Origin: Actinacidiphila rubida
GTDB lineage: Bacteria > Actinomycetota > Actinomycetes > Streptomycetales > Streptomycetaceae
Direction: 5' to 3'
DNA: 64,000 nucleotides
NCBI RefSeq assembly: GCF_900110255.1
Contig: NZ_FODD01000021.1
Span: 1-64,000 of the forward strand
Shown one piece after another: positions 8,521 through 16,283 of this stretch. How positions within the stretch are numbered: the first letter of the stretch is position 1; every line of letters begins with the position of its first letter. Below the pieces are notes generated by a model. It had not been told where the DNA came from, did not search any database, and saw only the letters and a program-made list of their open reading frames with translations. The translations under genes were made by a program, and so were the position numbers.

Positions 8521-8547
8521 GCGGGCGCTAACATTCGGTCGGATGGT

Positions 8548-8558
8548 CGAAAATTTCG
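8548..8558. promoter_or_regulatory. CGAAA-N-TTTCG operator of the GH43 gene
   Basis: CGAAAATTTCG is a perfect 11-bp palindrome around a central A, and it touches the ribosome-binding site GGAGG. The same box, CGAAACTTTCG, lies at the same distance from the -10 box in front of the GH10 xylanase. Boxes of this form are known upstream of xylan-degradation genes in streptomycetes and are bound by a LacI-type repressor (BxlR-like). A bound repressor here would block transcription elongation or early initiation. Confidence 0.75.
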
Positions 8559-8570
8559 GAGGCGCGGGGC

Positions 8571-10160
8571 GTGCGGACTTACGACAATCCGGTCATCGGG
8601 GGCTTCCATCCGGACCCCAGCGTGTGCCGGGTGGGCGAGGACTACTACCTCGCGTGCTCCAGTTTCGAGTACGTCCCCGGGGTGCCGATCTTCCACAGCC
8701 GGGACCTGGTGCACTGGCGGCAGATCGGCAACGCGCTGGAGCGCCCGGCCCAGTTGGACCTGCCGGCGGGCGTGCCCGCCTCCGCCGGCGTCTACGCGCC
8801 GACGCTCCGCCACCACGACGGCCTGTTCTACCTGATCACCACCGACGTGCTCGGCAAGGGCACGTTCGTCGTCACCAGTGAGCGCGCCGAGGGGCCGTGG
8901 TCGGACCCGGTGCGGCTCGACCTGCCCGGTATCGACCCCGACCTGGCCTGGGACGAGGACGGCACCTGCTGGTGCGCGGTCTCCGGCGTCCAGGTGGCGC
9001 GCGTCGACCCGCTGGCCGGCCGGGTCCTGGAGGGGCCCTGGCCGGTGTGGTCGGGCACCGGGCTGCAGTACCCGGAGGCGCCGCACCTCTACCGCATCGG
9101 CGAGTGGTGGTACCTGATGATCGCCGAGGGCGGCACCGCCGACGGGCACGGCGTGTCCATCGCCCGCGCCCGCTCGCCGCGCGGCCCGTTCGAACCCGGC
9201 CCCGGCAACCCGTTCCTGACGCACCGCAGCACCGACCTGCCGATCCAGAGCACCGGCCACGCCGACCTGGTCCAGGCGCCCGACGGCACCTGGTGGATGG
9301 TGCTGCTCGGCACCCGCCCGCGCGGCTATTTCCCCTCCTTCCACGTCCTGGGCCGGGAGACGTTCCTGACGCCCGTGACGTGGGTGGACGGCTGGCCGCA
9401 GGCCGGGCCGGTGCGCGAGCGGCACCCCGCGCCCGCGGTCTGGCGGCCGTTCCCGCCCGAGCCCGCGCGCGACGACTTCGACGCCTCGGAACTGTCGCCG
9501 GTCTGGATCTCCCCGCGCAGCCGTCCCGAGGGTTCCTGGTCGCTGGCCGAGCGGCCGGGCTGGCTGACGCTGCACGCCACCGGCCCGTCGCTCGACCGGC
9601 CGGGCCACACGTTCCTCGGCCGCCGGCAGCAGCACCCCGAGTGCGCGGTGGCGGTGCGCGTCGACCCCGGCGCCGGGCGCGCCGGGCTGTCGGTGCGCAT
9701 GGACGAGGCCCACCACTACGACCTGGAGGTCGCCGCCGGCACGGTCGAGGTGTTCGCGCGGATCGGTCCGCTGTGCCAGCGGGTGGCGCACCTCGCCGTC
9801 CCGCCCGGCCCGCTCACCCTCGCCGTCGACATCCGCACCACCGGCCTGCTGCCCCCGTCGGTCACCGACGCCGCGCACCCGGCGGACGGCCCGGCGGGCG
9901 TCGGCGCCCACGGGCCCGACACGATCGCCTTCTCGGTCGGCACCGGGGAGGGCGGCGCGGACGCCGTCGGGGACGGCGCTGCGGCCGGGGCCGGCGGCGC
10001 CGCGCGCACCGAGATCGCCCGGCTCGACGGCCGCTACCTGTCGACCCAGGTCGCCACCGGCTTCACCGGCAGGGTGATCGGCATGTACGCCACCGAGGGC
10101 AGCGCCGCCTTCGACTGGTTCGCGTACCGCCCGGCCGCCGGGGCGGCCGGCGCGCGGTAG
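8571..10160 (+). CDS. glycoside hydrolase family 43 beta-xylosidase/arabinofuranosidase
   Basis: A 529-residue enzyme without signal peptide, so probably cytosolic and acting on imported xylo-oligosaccharides. The N-terminal five-bladed propeller (about 1-310) has the catalytic base in NPVIGGFHPDPS (Asp15). Also visible are WDEDG, the acid glutamate in PEAPHLY, and HADLVQAPDGTWW. The C-terminal beta-sandwich (about 330-525) resembles the GH43 C2 domain and includes a Gly/Ala-rich insertion near 450-490. The layout fits the GH43 xylosidases of subfamily 11 type. GTG start with GGAGG ahead. Its operator matches that of the GH10 xylanase, so both likely answer to xylan. Confidence 0.9.
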   Translation: MRTYDNPVIGGFHPDPSVCRVGEDYYLACSSFEYVPGVPIFHSRDLVHWRQIGNALERPAQLDLPAGVPASAGVYAPTLRHHDGLFYLITTDVLGKGTFVVTSERAEGPWSDPVRLDLPGIDPDLAWDEDGTCWCAVSGVQVARVDPLAGRVLEGPWPVWSGTGLQYPEAPHLYRIGEWWYLMIAEGGTADGHGVSIARARSPRGPFEPGPGNPFLTHRSTDLPIQSTGHADLVQAPDGTWWMVLLGTRPRGYFPSFHVLGRETFLTPVTWVDGWPQAGPVRERHPAPAVWRPFPPEPARDDFDASELSPVWISPRSRPEGSWSLAERPGWLTLHATGPSLDRPGHTFLGRRQQHPECAVAVRVDPGAGRAGLSVRMDEAHHYDLEVAAGTVEVFARIGPLCQRVAHLAVPPGPLTLAVDIRTTGLLPPSVTDAAHPADGPAGVGAHGPDTIAFSVGTGEGGADAVGDGAAAGAGGAARTEIARLDGRYLSTQVATGFTGRVIGMYATEGSAAFDWFAYRPAAGAAGAR

Positions 10161-10180
10161 GCCGCCCGCTCGGAGCCGCA

Positions 10181-10219
10181 CGTCACCGCCCGGCCCAGGG
10201 GTCCGGCCGGGCGGTGACG
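10181..10219. terminator. strong hairpin after the GH43 gene
   Basis: A perfect 15-bp stem (10181-10195 with 10205-10219, arms CGTCACCGCCCGGCC and its complement) with a 9-base loop, 20 bases after the GH43 stop. It separates that transcript from the chitinase promoter. Confidence 0.8.
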
Positions 10220-10240
10220 CCCGCACGTGCCGTGCGGAAG

Positions 10241-10273
10241 TGGTCCAGTCCGACCTTGAGTTGGTCTAGTCCA
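10241..10273 (+). promoter_or_regulatory. paired 12-bp direct repeats of a chitinase promoter
   Basis: TGGTCCAGTCCG (10241-10252) and TGGTCTAGTCCA (10262-10273) are two direct repeats 21 bases apart, the second ending just before the -35 box. Streptomyces chitinase promoters carry such pairs of 12-bp repeats (TGGTCCAGACCT type), and they mediate chitin induction and glucose repression. The repeats also resemble half of the DasR target (TGGTCTAGACCA). Confidence 0.75.
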
Positions 10274-10278
10274 AAGCC

Positions 10279-10307
10279 TTGACCGGGTCAGAACCCCCCA
10301 GTACATC
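10279..10307 (+). promoter_or_regulatory. chitinase promoter (TTGACC-17-TACATC)
   Basis: TTGACC at 10279-10284 and TACATC at 10302-10307 are 17 bases apart. They lie directly behind the 12-bp direct repeats and leave a leader of roughly 180 bases before the ATG. Confidence 0.6.
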
Positions 10308-10495
10308 TGTCCTTGGATCAGATGTCGTGTCTATGCCATTCGCGGCCGGTCGTCGCCCCGCCCCACCGGCGGTCACCCCGGGCGCCCGGCCCCGGCATGC
10401 CCCGCGGCATGCCCACGCCCCAGCACCACCGCACCTCTGCCCCCACCAGCGGACCGGGCGCCGATCGACGCCCCGTCCCGTCACAGGAGGATGCC

Positions 10496-12610
10496 ATGCG
10501 CTTATCAGTCCCCTCGATCAGACCGTCACTGACCAGTCTCGTCGCCGTCGTCGGCCTCCTCCTGGGAGCCCTGGCGGTGTTCGGGAACGGCAGCGCGCAC
10601 GCCACGGCGAGCGCCGCCAAGGCCGCGGCGGCGCAGCCCGCGGCCACCAGCGGCGGGCTCAAGGTCGCGTACTACGACCAGTGGAGCATCTACCAGAACG
10701 CCTTCTACCCCAAGGCCCTGGACACCGAGGGCCTGGCGGGCAAGCTCGACTACCTGATCTACGACTTCGAGAACATCGACCCGGCCAACCTGACCTGCTT
10801 CGAGACGACGAAGGCCACCGACCCCGACCCGGCCGGCGAGAACGACCCCAACGCCGGTGACGGCGCCGGGGACCAGTTCGCCGACTACCAGAAGAGCTTC
10901 GACGGCAGCATCAGCGTGGACGGCACCAGCGACGTCTACAACCAGCCGATCGCGGGCAACTTCCACCAGCTCCAGGAGCTGAAGGCCAAGCACCCCAACC
11001 TCAAGATCCTTCTCTCGCTGGGCGGTTGGACCTACTCCAAGTACTTCTCCGACGTGGCGGCCAGTGCCGCCTCGCGGCAGAAGTTCGTGTCGTCGTGCAT
11101 CGACATGTTCATCAAGGGCAACATCCCCGCCTCCGGCGGCTACGGCGGCGCGGGCACCGCGAAGGGCATCTTCGACGGCTTCGACATCGACTGGGAGTAC
11201 CCGGGCTCGTCCGGCGGTCACCTCGGCAACCACTACAGCGCCGCCGACACGGCCAACTTCACGTCGCTGCTGGGGGAGTTCCGCAGCGAGCTGAACACCC
11301 AGGGCACCGCCGACGGCAAGCACTACGCGCTCACCGCCGCGCTGCCCGGCGGCCAGGACAAGATCGCCAAGGTGCAGACCGACAAGATCGGCCAGTACCT
11401 GGACTTCGGCGACATGATGACCTACGACATGCACGGCGCCTGGGACACCACGGGCCCGACCAACTTCCAGGACCCGCTGTACCCGTCGGCGAGCGACCCG
11501 TCGGGCGCCATCCCGCCGGGCAGCGAGAAGTACGTCATCGACTCGGTCATCAAGGCGTACACCCAGGGGGACAGCGCCTACGGCATCCCAGGCGGCTTCC
11601 CGTCCGGCAAGGTCAACCTGGGCATCCCGTTCTACTACCGCGGCTGGACCGGGGTGCCGGCGGGCGGCAACCACGGCCTCTACCAGAGCGCCACGGGTCC
11701 GTCGGCCGGGCACACGCTGAGCGGCAACGTGCCGGGCGTGGCGATGTACAAGGAGCTGACCGGCGTCGTCGACAACCCCTCGGACACCTTCTGGGACCCC
11801 ACGACCCAGTCCGCGTGGTTCTACGACGGCACCAACTTCTACGGCGGTGAGTCCGCCCAGTCCATCCAGGCCAGGGCCGACTACATCCACTGCAACGCCC
11901 TCGGCGGCGCGATGATGTTCTCGCTGTACGACCTGGACCCGCAGACCACGCTGTTCAACGCCGTGGTCAACGACGTCAACGGCAGCGCGGGCAGCTGCTC
12001 CGGCGGCGGGGGCACCACAGGCGGCACGTCCAGCGGCACCACGTCGGGGACCACGTCCGGCACCACCACCGGCACGACGACCGGCGGCACGTCCAGCGGC
12101 ACCACGTCGGGCACCACGTCGGGGACGACCAGCGGCACCACCTCGGGCACCACGTCCGGCACGACCAGCGGCACGACGACCGGCAGCACCACCGGCGGTA
12201 CCGGCGGCGGCGGTCCCGTGGTCAACGGCGACTTCGAGACCGGCAGCCTGTCCCCGTGGACCTGCACCGGAGGCACCGGCTCGGTCGTCTCCTCGCCGGT
12301 GCACGGCGGCAGCCACGCGCTGGCGGGCGCCGCCTCCAACAGCGACGACGCCCAGTGCTCGCAGACCGTCTCCGTGCAGCCCGGGCACACCTACACCCTG
12401 TCCGCCTACGTCAACGGCTCGTACGTCTACCTCGGCGTCACCGGCAGCGGCACCAGCGACACCAGCAACTGGACGCCGGGCACCGGGGGCGCGTACGCGC
12501 AGCTGAAGACCAGCTTCACCACCGGGTCCGGCACCACCTCGGTGACCGTGTGGGTCCACGGCTGGTACGGCCAGGGCACGTACCACGCGGACGACATCAC
12601 CCTCGCCTGA
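10496..12610 (+). CDS. secreted GH18 chitinase with C-terminal binding module
   Basis: A 704-residue secreted endochitinase. A signal peptide (about 1-38, cut near AHA-TAS) leads to a GH18 catalytic barrel (about 54-495) with SLGGWTYS and the catalytic motif FDGFDIDWEYPG (Asp230, Asp232, Glu234 as acid). A Thr/Gly/Ser linker of TSGT repeats (about 503-572) joins a beta-sandwich carbohydrate-binding module (about 577-704; NGDFETGSLSPW). The start at 10496 follows AGGAGG by five bases. The in-frame extension to 10313 is rejected because it precedes the signal peptide. Codon 3 is TTA, making translation depend on the bldA leucine tRNA. Regulation by the direct repeats upstream is likely. Confidence 0.93.
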   Translation: MRLSVPSIRPSLTSLVAVVGLLLGALAVFGNGSAHATASAAKAAAAQPAATSGGLKVAYYDQWSIYQNAFYPKALDTEGLAGKLDYLIYDFENIDPANLTCFETTKATDPDPAGENDPNAGDGAGDQFADYQKSFDGSISVDGTSDVYNQPIAGNFHQLQELKAKHPNLKILLSLGGWTYSKYFSDVAASAASRQKFVSSCIDMFIKGNIPASGGYGGAGTAKGIFDGFDIDWEYPGSSGGHLGNHYSAADTANFTSLLGEFRSELNTQGTADGKHYALTAALPGGQDKIAKVQTDKIGQYLDFGDMMTYDMHGAWDTTGPTNFQDPLYPSASDPSGAIPPGSEKYVIDSVIKAYTQGDSAYGIPGGFPSGKVNLGIPFYYRGWTGVPAGGNHGLYQSATGPSAGHTLSGNVPGVAMYKELTGVVDNPSDTFWDPTTQSAWFYDGTNFYGGESAQSIQARADYIHCNALGGAMMFSLYDLDPQTTLFNAVVNDVNGSAGSCSGGGGTTGGTSSGTTSGTTSGTTTGTTTGGTSSGTTSGTTSGTTSGTTSGTTSGTTSGTTTGSTTGGTGGGGPVVNGDFETGSLSPWTCTGGTGSVVSSPVHGGSHALAGAASNSDDAQCSQTVSVQPGHTYTLSAYVNGSYVYLGVTGSGTSDTSNWTPGTGGAYAQLKTSFTTGSGTTSVTVWVHGWYGQGTYHADDITLA
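12005..12205 (+). repeat. tandem coding repeat, Thr/Ser/Gly linker of chitinase
   Basis: The chitinase linker is written by near-identical 9-12 base units such as ACCACGTCGGGC and ACGACCAGCGGC, giving (T)TSGT and TTGT repeats. Such arrays tend to expand and contract, so linker length may vary between strains. Confidence 0.75.
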
Positions 12611-12652
12611 GCCCGGACGCACAGCGCCACCGTGTCACCGTGTCACCGCGAG

Positions 12653-12681
12653 CCGGCGGCCACCCCTGGGGTGACCGCCGG
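12653..12681. terminator. hairpin after the chitinase gene
   Basis: CCGGCGG-C-CACCCC and GGGGTG-A-CCGCCGG pair around a single T with one internal mismatch, 43 bases after the chitinase stop. Likely terminator. Confidence 0.65.
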
Positions 12682-12686
12682 TTCGT

Positions 12687-12773
12687 CATAGGCAGCGCCT
12701 ATGGCATTGATGCGTGATGAGTGTTGGACATCACATCGCCGCGAGCGGGACAATGGCGATCGATCATCGATCG
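12687..12773. promoter_or_regulatory. two short palindromes upstream of the sigma-like gene
   Basis: CATAGGC-AGC-GCCTATG (12687-12703) and CGATCGAT-C-ATCGATCG (12757-12773) both lie in the 117 bases between the chitinase terminator and the sigma-like gene. Both are perfect dyads around short centres. They are candidate operators for that gene. No known regulator is assigned. Confidence 0.4.
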
Positions 12774-12798
12774 AGCGGCCGATGGTGGGGAGATCGAG

Positions 12799-13311
12799 AT
12801 GAGCACGTTGGTTCAGCCGTCCCGCGGAGTGACGGGACCCGGTGACGAGCGCTTCGAACAGGAAGTGCTCGTCCACCTCGACCGCGTCTACGCCGGCGCC
12901 CTGCGCCTCGCCCCCGACCGGGCCGAGGCCGAGGCCCTGGTGCAGCGCACCTTCGACCGCGCCTACCTGGACTTCCACTGGGCGCGGCCGTCGGGGAGCG
13001 TGCGCGCCTGGCTCTACGGGCACCTGGTCGCCGCCTGGTTCGAGCAGGACGTGCGCGGCCACGCCCCGCGCCGTTCCGCCGCCGCGGTACCGCACTCCGC
13101 CGACGAGGTCGTCGGCGGCGCGATGGAGGCGCTGGCCCCCATCGTGCGGATCACGGTCTACCTCGCCGACGCCGAGGGCCTGTCCAAGGCCGAGATAGCC
13201 CGCATCACCGAGGTCCCGCCCGGCATCGTGGAGACCCGGCTGCGGCGCGCGCACGAGCAGATGACCGGGCGCCTCAACGACTGGATCCAGCGGGTCGTCC
13301 TGCACCCCTGA
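12799..13311 (+). CDS. ECF-like sigma factor / sigma-region HTH protein
   Basis: A 170-residue protein resembling small ECF sigma factors. A region-2-like helix set (LDRVYAGALRLAPDRAEAEALVQRTFDRAY) and a region-4-like helix-turn-helix (LSKAEIARITEVPPGIVETRLRRAHEQM, about 128-156) are present. The region-2 core is degenerate compared with a standard ECF factor: the usual DLVQETF-type motif reads ALVQRTF. It may therefore bind DNA or polymerase without being a full sigma factor. ATG at 12799 is six bases behind GGGGAG. No anti-sigma gene adjoins it. Confidence 0.65.
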   Translation: MSTLVQPSRGVTGPGDERFEQEVLVHLDRVYAGALRLAPDRAEAEALVQRTFDRAYLDFHWARPSGSVRAWLYGHLVAAWFEQDVRGHAPRRSAAAVPHSADEVVGGAMEALAPIVRITVYLADAEGLSKAEIARITEVPPGIVETRLRRAHEQMTGRLNDWIQRVVLHP

Positions 13312-13352
13312 GCCCGCGACCCCATCGGACGCCCTGACCGCGGCGCCCGCTG

Positions 13353-14597
13353 TCAGCGGGCCAGCTCGCGGACGCCGGACAGCAGCCGGTCCACGTCGCC
13401 GGCGTCGTTGTAGGGGGAGATCCCGGCGCGTACGGCGCCGGGTGCGCCGAGGCCGAGCCGGGTGGCCGCCTCGATCGCGTAGAAACTGCCGGCCGGGGCG
13501 TTCACGCCGAGCGCCGCCAGGTGCTCGTACACGGCCTGCGGGCTGTGGCCGGCGACGGAGAACAGCACGGTGGGGGTCCGCGGCCGGGGCGCCGGGTGCA
13601 CGGTCACGCCGCCGATCGCGGCCAGCCCGTCCAGCAGCCGGTCGAACAGGGCCTCCTCGTGCGCCTCGACCTCCCGCATCGACGCGGCGACACGCGCCCG
13701 CCGGGACGCCCCGCCGGTACCGCCGCCGCCCGCACCGCCGTCACCGCCGTCACCCTTCCCGCCCAGGTCCGCGATGAAGTCCACCGCCGCGGTGGTCCCG
13801 GCCAGCAACTCGTACGGCAGCGTGCCGAGTTCGAAGCGCTCGGGGATCGTGTCGGCGGACGGCAGCAGTTTGTCGGGATGCACCTGCTCCAGCAGTTCGG
13901 GGCGGGCGGCGGCCAGCAGCCCGTGGTGGGGGCCGAAGAACTTGTACGGCGAGCACGCGTAGAAGTCCGCGCCCAGGCCGGGCAGCGAGACGGCGGCGTG
14001 CGGGGTCAGGTGGACGCCGTCGACGTAGAGCAGCGCGCCGACGGCGTGCGCGGCCTCGGCGAGGGCCGGGATGTCGGGCCGGGTGCCGATCAGGTTGGAG
14101 GCGGCCGTCACGGCCACCAGGCGGGTGCGCGGCGACAGCACCTCGGCCACGTGGTCGACCTTCAGGGTGCCGGTCGCGGGGTCGAAGTCGGCCCAGCGGA
14201 CGGTCGCGCCCGCGGCCTCGGCCGCCGCGGTCCAGGGGCGGATGTTGGCGTCGTGGTCGAGCCGGGTGACCACCACCTCGTCGCCCTCGCGCCACTGCTT
14301 GGCCATCGCCCTGGCCATGTCGTAGGTCGCCTGGGTCATGGAGCGGGCGAACACCACGCACCCGGGCGGGCAGTCCAGCAGGTCGCCGACGGCCGCCCGG
14401 GCGCCGGTGACGACGGAGTCGGCGCGGCGCTCGGCCGCGGTGACGCCGCCGCGGTTGGAGATGCCGCTGCACAGGGTGTCCGCCATGGCCTGCGCGACCT
14501 GGTGGGGGACCTGCGAGCCGCCGGGTCCGTCGAAGTGCGCGGTCTTCAGGGCGAGGGCGGGGAAGTCGCGGCGTACGCGGACGACGTCGAAGGCCAT
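13353..14597 (-). CDS. class V aminotransferase, cysteine desulfurase-like
   Basis: A 414-residue PLP enzyme of fold type I. Recognisable parts are the N-terminal FDGPGGSQVPHQV, the HDAN motif (TRLDHDANIRPW), YVDGVHLTPH and the PLP lysine in YACSPYKFFGPHHG. This matches the cysteine desulfurase-like SufS/IscS relatives that act on unknown substrates (sometimes called TIGR01976-type). The conserved catalytic cysteine of true desulfurases is not obvious, so transamination or elimination on another amino acid is possible. A Gly-rich loop near residue 295 is unusual. ATG at 14597 gives the family start. Confidence 0.8.
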   Translation of the reverse strand: MAFDVVRVRRDFPALALKTAHFDGPGGSQVPHQVAQAMADTLCSGISNRGGVTAAERRADSVVTGARAAVGDLLDCPPGCVVFARSMTQATYDMARAMAKQWREGDEVVVTRLDHDANIRPWTAAAEAAGATVRWADFDPATGTLKVDHVAEVLSPRTRLVAVTAASNLIGTRPDIPALAEAAHAVGALLYVDGVHLTPHAAVSLPGLGADFYACSPYKFFGPHHGLLAAARPELLEQVHPDKLLPSADTIPERFELGTLPYELLAGTTAAVDFIADLGGKGDGGDGGAGGGGTGGASRRARVAASMREVEAHEEALFDRLLDGLAAIGGVTVHPAPRPRTPTVLFSVAGHSPQAVYEHLAALGVNAPAGSFYAIEAATRLGLGAPGAVRAGISPYNDAGDVDRLLSGVRELAR

Positions 14598-14661
14598 GGC
14601 CCCATCATGCCCACCCGGCGCCGCCGGGTCTGCCCCCCGACTCCCGGTCGTGCGCGAAGTG

Positions 14662-14690
14662 TTGACCCCGTCCGGCACAGGCCCTAGGTT
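14662..14690 (+). promoter_or_regulatory. promoter of the GH10 gene (TTGACC-17-TAGGTT)
   Basis: TTGACC (14662-14667) and TAGGTT (14685-14690) are 17 bases apart, the same arrangement and -35 sequence as the GH43 promoter. The CGAAACTTTCG operator begins 26 bases after the -10 box. Confidence 0.7.
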
Positions 14691-14716
14691 GCGTCCGCAA
14701 GTTGCGGGACTCATCT

Positions 14717-14727
14717 CGAAACTTTCG
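14717..14727. promoter_or_regulatory. CGAAA-N-TTTCG operator of the xylanase gene
   Basis: CGAAACTTTCG is a perfect dyad around a central C, 54 bases before the xylanase ATG. This exact 11-mer has been described upstream of several Streptomyces xylanase genes as a repressor target. Its place relative to the promoter mirrors the box before the GH43 gene. Confidence 0.8.
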
Positions 14728-14780
14728 TACTTTCCTCACGCATCCGCGGGACCGTCCCCGCGTGCCTGAAAGGACCAGCC

Positions 14781-15920
14781 ATGGACAAGTGGACGCGCAC
14801 CACCGCGGGTCTGGCCACGGCGGCAGCCGGCCTCCTGCTCACCACGGCCTCCGTCGTCTTCGTCTCGTCCGACGCCAGTGCCGGGACGCCGGCGCACGGC
14901 GACAGCGCGGCCGTCGCGCCGGGCGCCGCCTCGTACGGCAGGGCCGCGCCGAGCGGCACGACCCTGCGGGCGCTCGCCCGGAAGGCCGGGATCCGCGTCG
15001 GCACCGCGGTGAACTCCGACGCCCTGGCCGGCGAGGCGCCCTACGCGCAGAAGGTCGCCGACGAGTTCAGCTCGGTCACGCCGGAGAACGTGATGAAGTG
15101 GGACACCGTCGAACCCGCCCGCGGCACCTACGACTTCACGCAGGCCGACCAGCTCGTCGCGTTCGCGAAGGCGCACGGCCAGCTGGTGCGCGGCCACAAC
15201 CTGCTGTGGCACAACCAGCTTCCGTCGTGGCTGACCTCCGGCGACTTCAGCGCCGCCGAACTGCGCGACATCCTGCACCAGCACATCACCGCCGAGGTCG
15301 CGCACTTCAAGGGCGAGATCTGGCAGTGGGACGTGGTCAACGAGGCGTTCAACGACGACGGCACCCTGCGCGACGACCTGTGGCTGGACAAGCTCGGCCC
15401 CGGGTACGTCGCCGACGCCTTCCGCTGGGCCCACGCGGCCGACCCCAAGGCCGTGCTGTTCATCAACGACTACAACATCGAGGGCGTCAACGCGAAGAGC
15501 ACCGCGCTGTACGACCTGGTCAAGGGGCTGCGCGCGGAGGGCGTACCGGTCCAGGGCGTCGGCATCCAGGGACACCTCGACGTCAAGTACCCCGCGCCGC
15601 ACGACATCGCCGACAACATGGCGCGCTTCGACGCGCTCGGTGTGCAGACCGCGATCACCGAGGCCGACGTGCGCATGACGCTGCCGGCCGACGCCACCGA
15701 CGTCGAGGCGCAGGACGAGGCCTACCAGACGCTGCTGCAGGGCTGCCTGCTCACCCGGCACTGCACCGACTTCACCGTGTGGGGCTTCACCGACAAGTAC
15801 TCGTGGGTGCCGGGGGTGTTCACCGGCGAGGGCCAGGCCAACATCTTCGACGAGAACTACCGGCCCAAGTCGGCCTACACCGCGCTCGGCCAGGACCTCC
15901 GGCTGGCCGGCGGGCGCTGA
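14781..15920 (+). CDS. secreted GH10 endo-1,4-beta-xylanase
   Basis: A 379-residue secreted enzyme that cleaves internal bonds of xylan. A signal peptide (about 1-34, ASA-G) is followed by a single GH10 barrel. The acid/base glutamate lies in QWDVVNEAFND (Glu188) and the nucleophile in AITEADVRM (Glu294). NVMKWD and RGHNLLWHNQLPSWL are the usual substrate-binding motifs. No carbohydrate-binding module follows, so it is a catalytic-domain-only form. ATG at 14781 sits behind CTGAAAGGACCAGCC. Its operator and promoter match the GH43 gene, so this enzyme and the xylosidase probably work in sequence outside and inside the cell. Confidence 0.93.
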   Translation: MDKWTRTTAGLATAAAGLLLTTASVVFVSSDASAGTPAHGDSAAVAPGAASYGRAAPSGTTLRALARKAGIRVGTAVNSDALAGEAPYAQKVADEFSSVTPENVMKWDTVEPARGTYDFTQADQLVAFAKAHGQLVRGHNLLWHNQLPSWLTSGDFSAAELRDILHQHITAEVAHFKGEIWQWDVVNEAFNDDGTLRDDLWLDKLGPGYVADAFRWAHAADPKAVLFINDYNIEGVNAKSTALYDLVKGLRAEGVPVQGVGIQGHLDVKYPAPHDIADNMARFDALGVQTAITEADVRMTLPADATDVEAQDEAYQTLLQGCLLTRHCTDFTVWGFTDKYSWVPGVFTGEGQANIFDENYRPKSAYTALGQDLRLAGGR

Positions 15921-16065
15921 TCACCCCGGACCCACCCCGGACCCACCCCGGAACCCGCCCCGGTTCCGTCCCACAACTCACCCCAGAACTCATGGGCTTC
16001 TCAGAACCGGAGGGAACTGAGCCGCGTCCCCGTGCGCCTATTGAGTAGGCGAAGGGAGCAGACCC

Positions 16066-16155
16066 ATGTCCTGTCCGAACGAGAACTGCCGCAAAGGCGG
16101 CTGCACCACCGACCCCCAGCCGCCACGCCCGGCCCCCGCCGCGGGCCGGAGATGA
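16066..16155 (+). CDS. possible 29-residue cysteine-bearing small protein
   Basis: A short frame, MSCPNENCRKGGCTTD then a proline-rich tail, starts 8 bases behind AAGGGAG. The three cysteines at positions 3, 8 and 13 are evenly spaced by four residues, which could bind metal or be modified. It lies in the 363-base gap between the xylanase and the dehydratase genes. Only the ribosome-binding site and the spacing support it. It may be a chance frame. Confidence 0.35.
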   Translation: MSCPNENCRKGGCTTDPQPPRPAPAAGRR

Positions 16156-16283
16156 GCGGACGAGCGTGCGGGCCGGTGCCACCCGGGGGTGACGGGCGGT
16201 GCCGGCCCTTCCGCCTGCCGCGCCCCCCCGGCTGCGACACTGGAGTGACCGCCGCCCCAGCCCGCCCACCGGGAGAGCCGCCC

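Noticed and set aside
10313..10495. A longer chitinase start
   Set aside because: The in-frame extension lies before the signal peptide, overlaps the promoter and leader, and a near-perfect AGGAGG stands five bases before the ATG at 10496.
12005..12205. The regularly spaced repeats in the chitinase gene as a possible CRISPR array
   Set aside because: The units are in frame, encode a Thr/Ser/Gly linker, are not separated by unique spacers and have no cas genes nearby.
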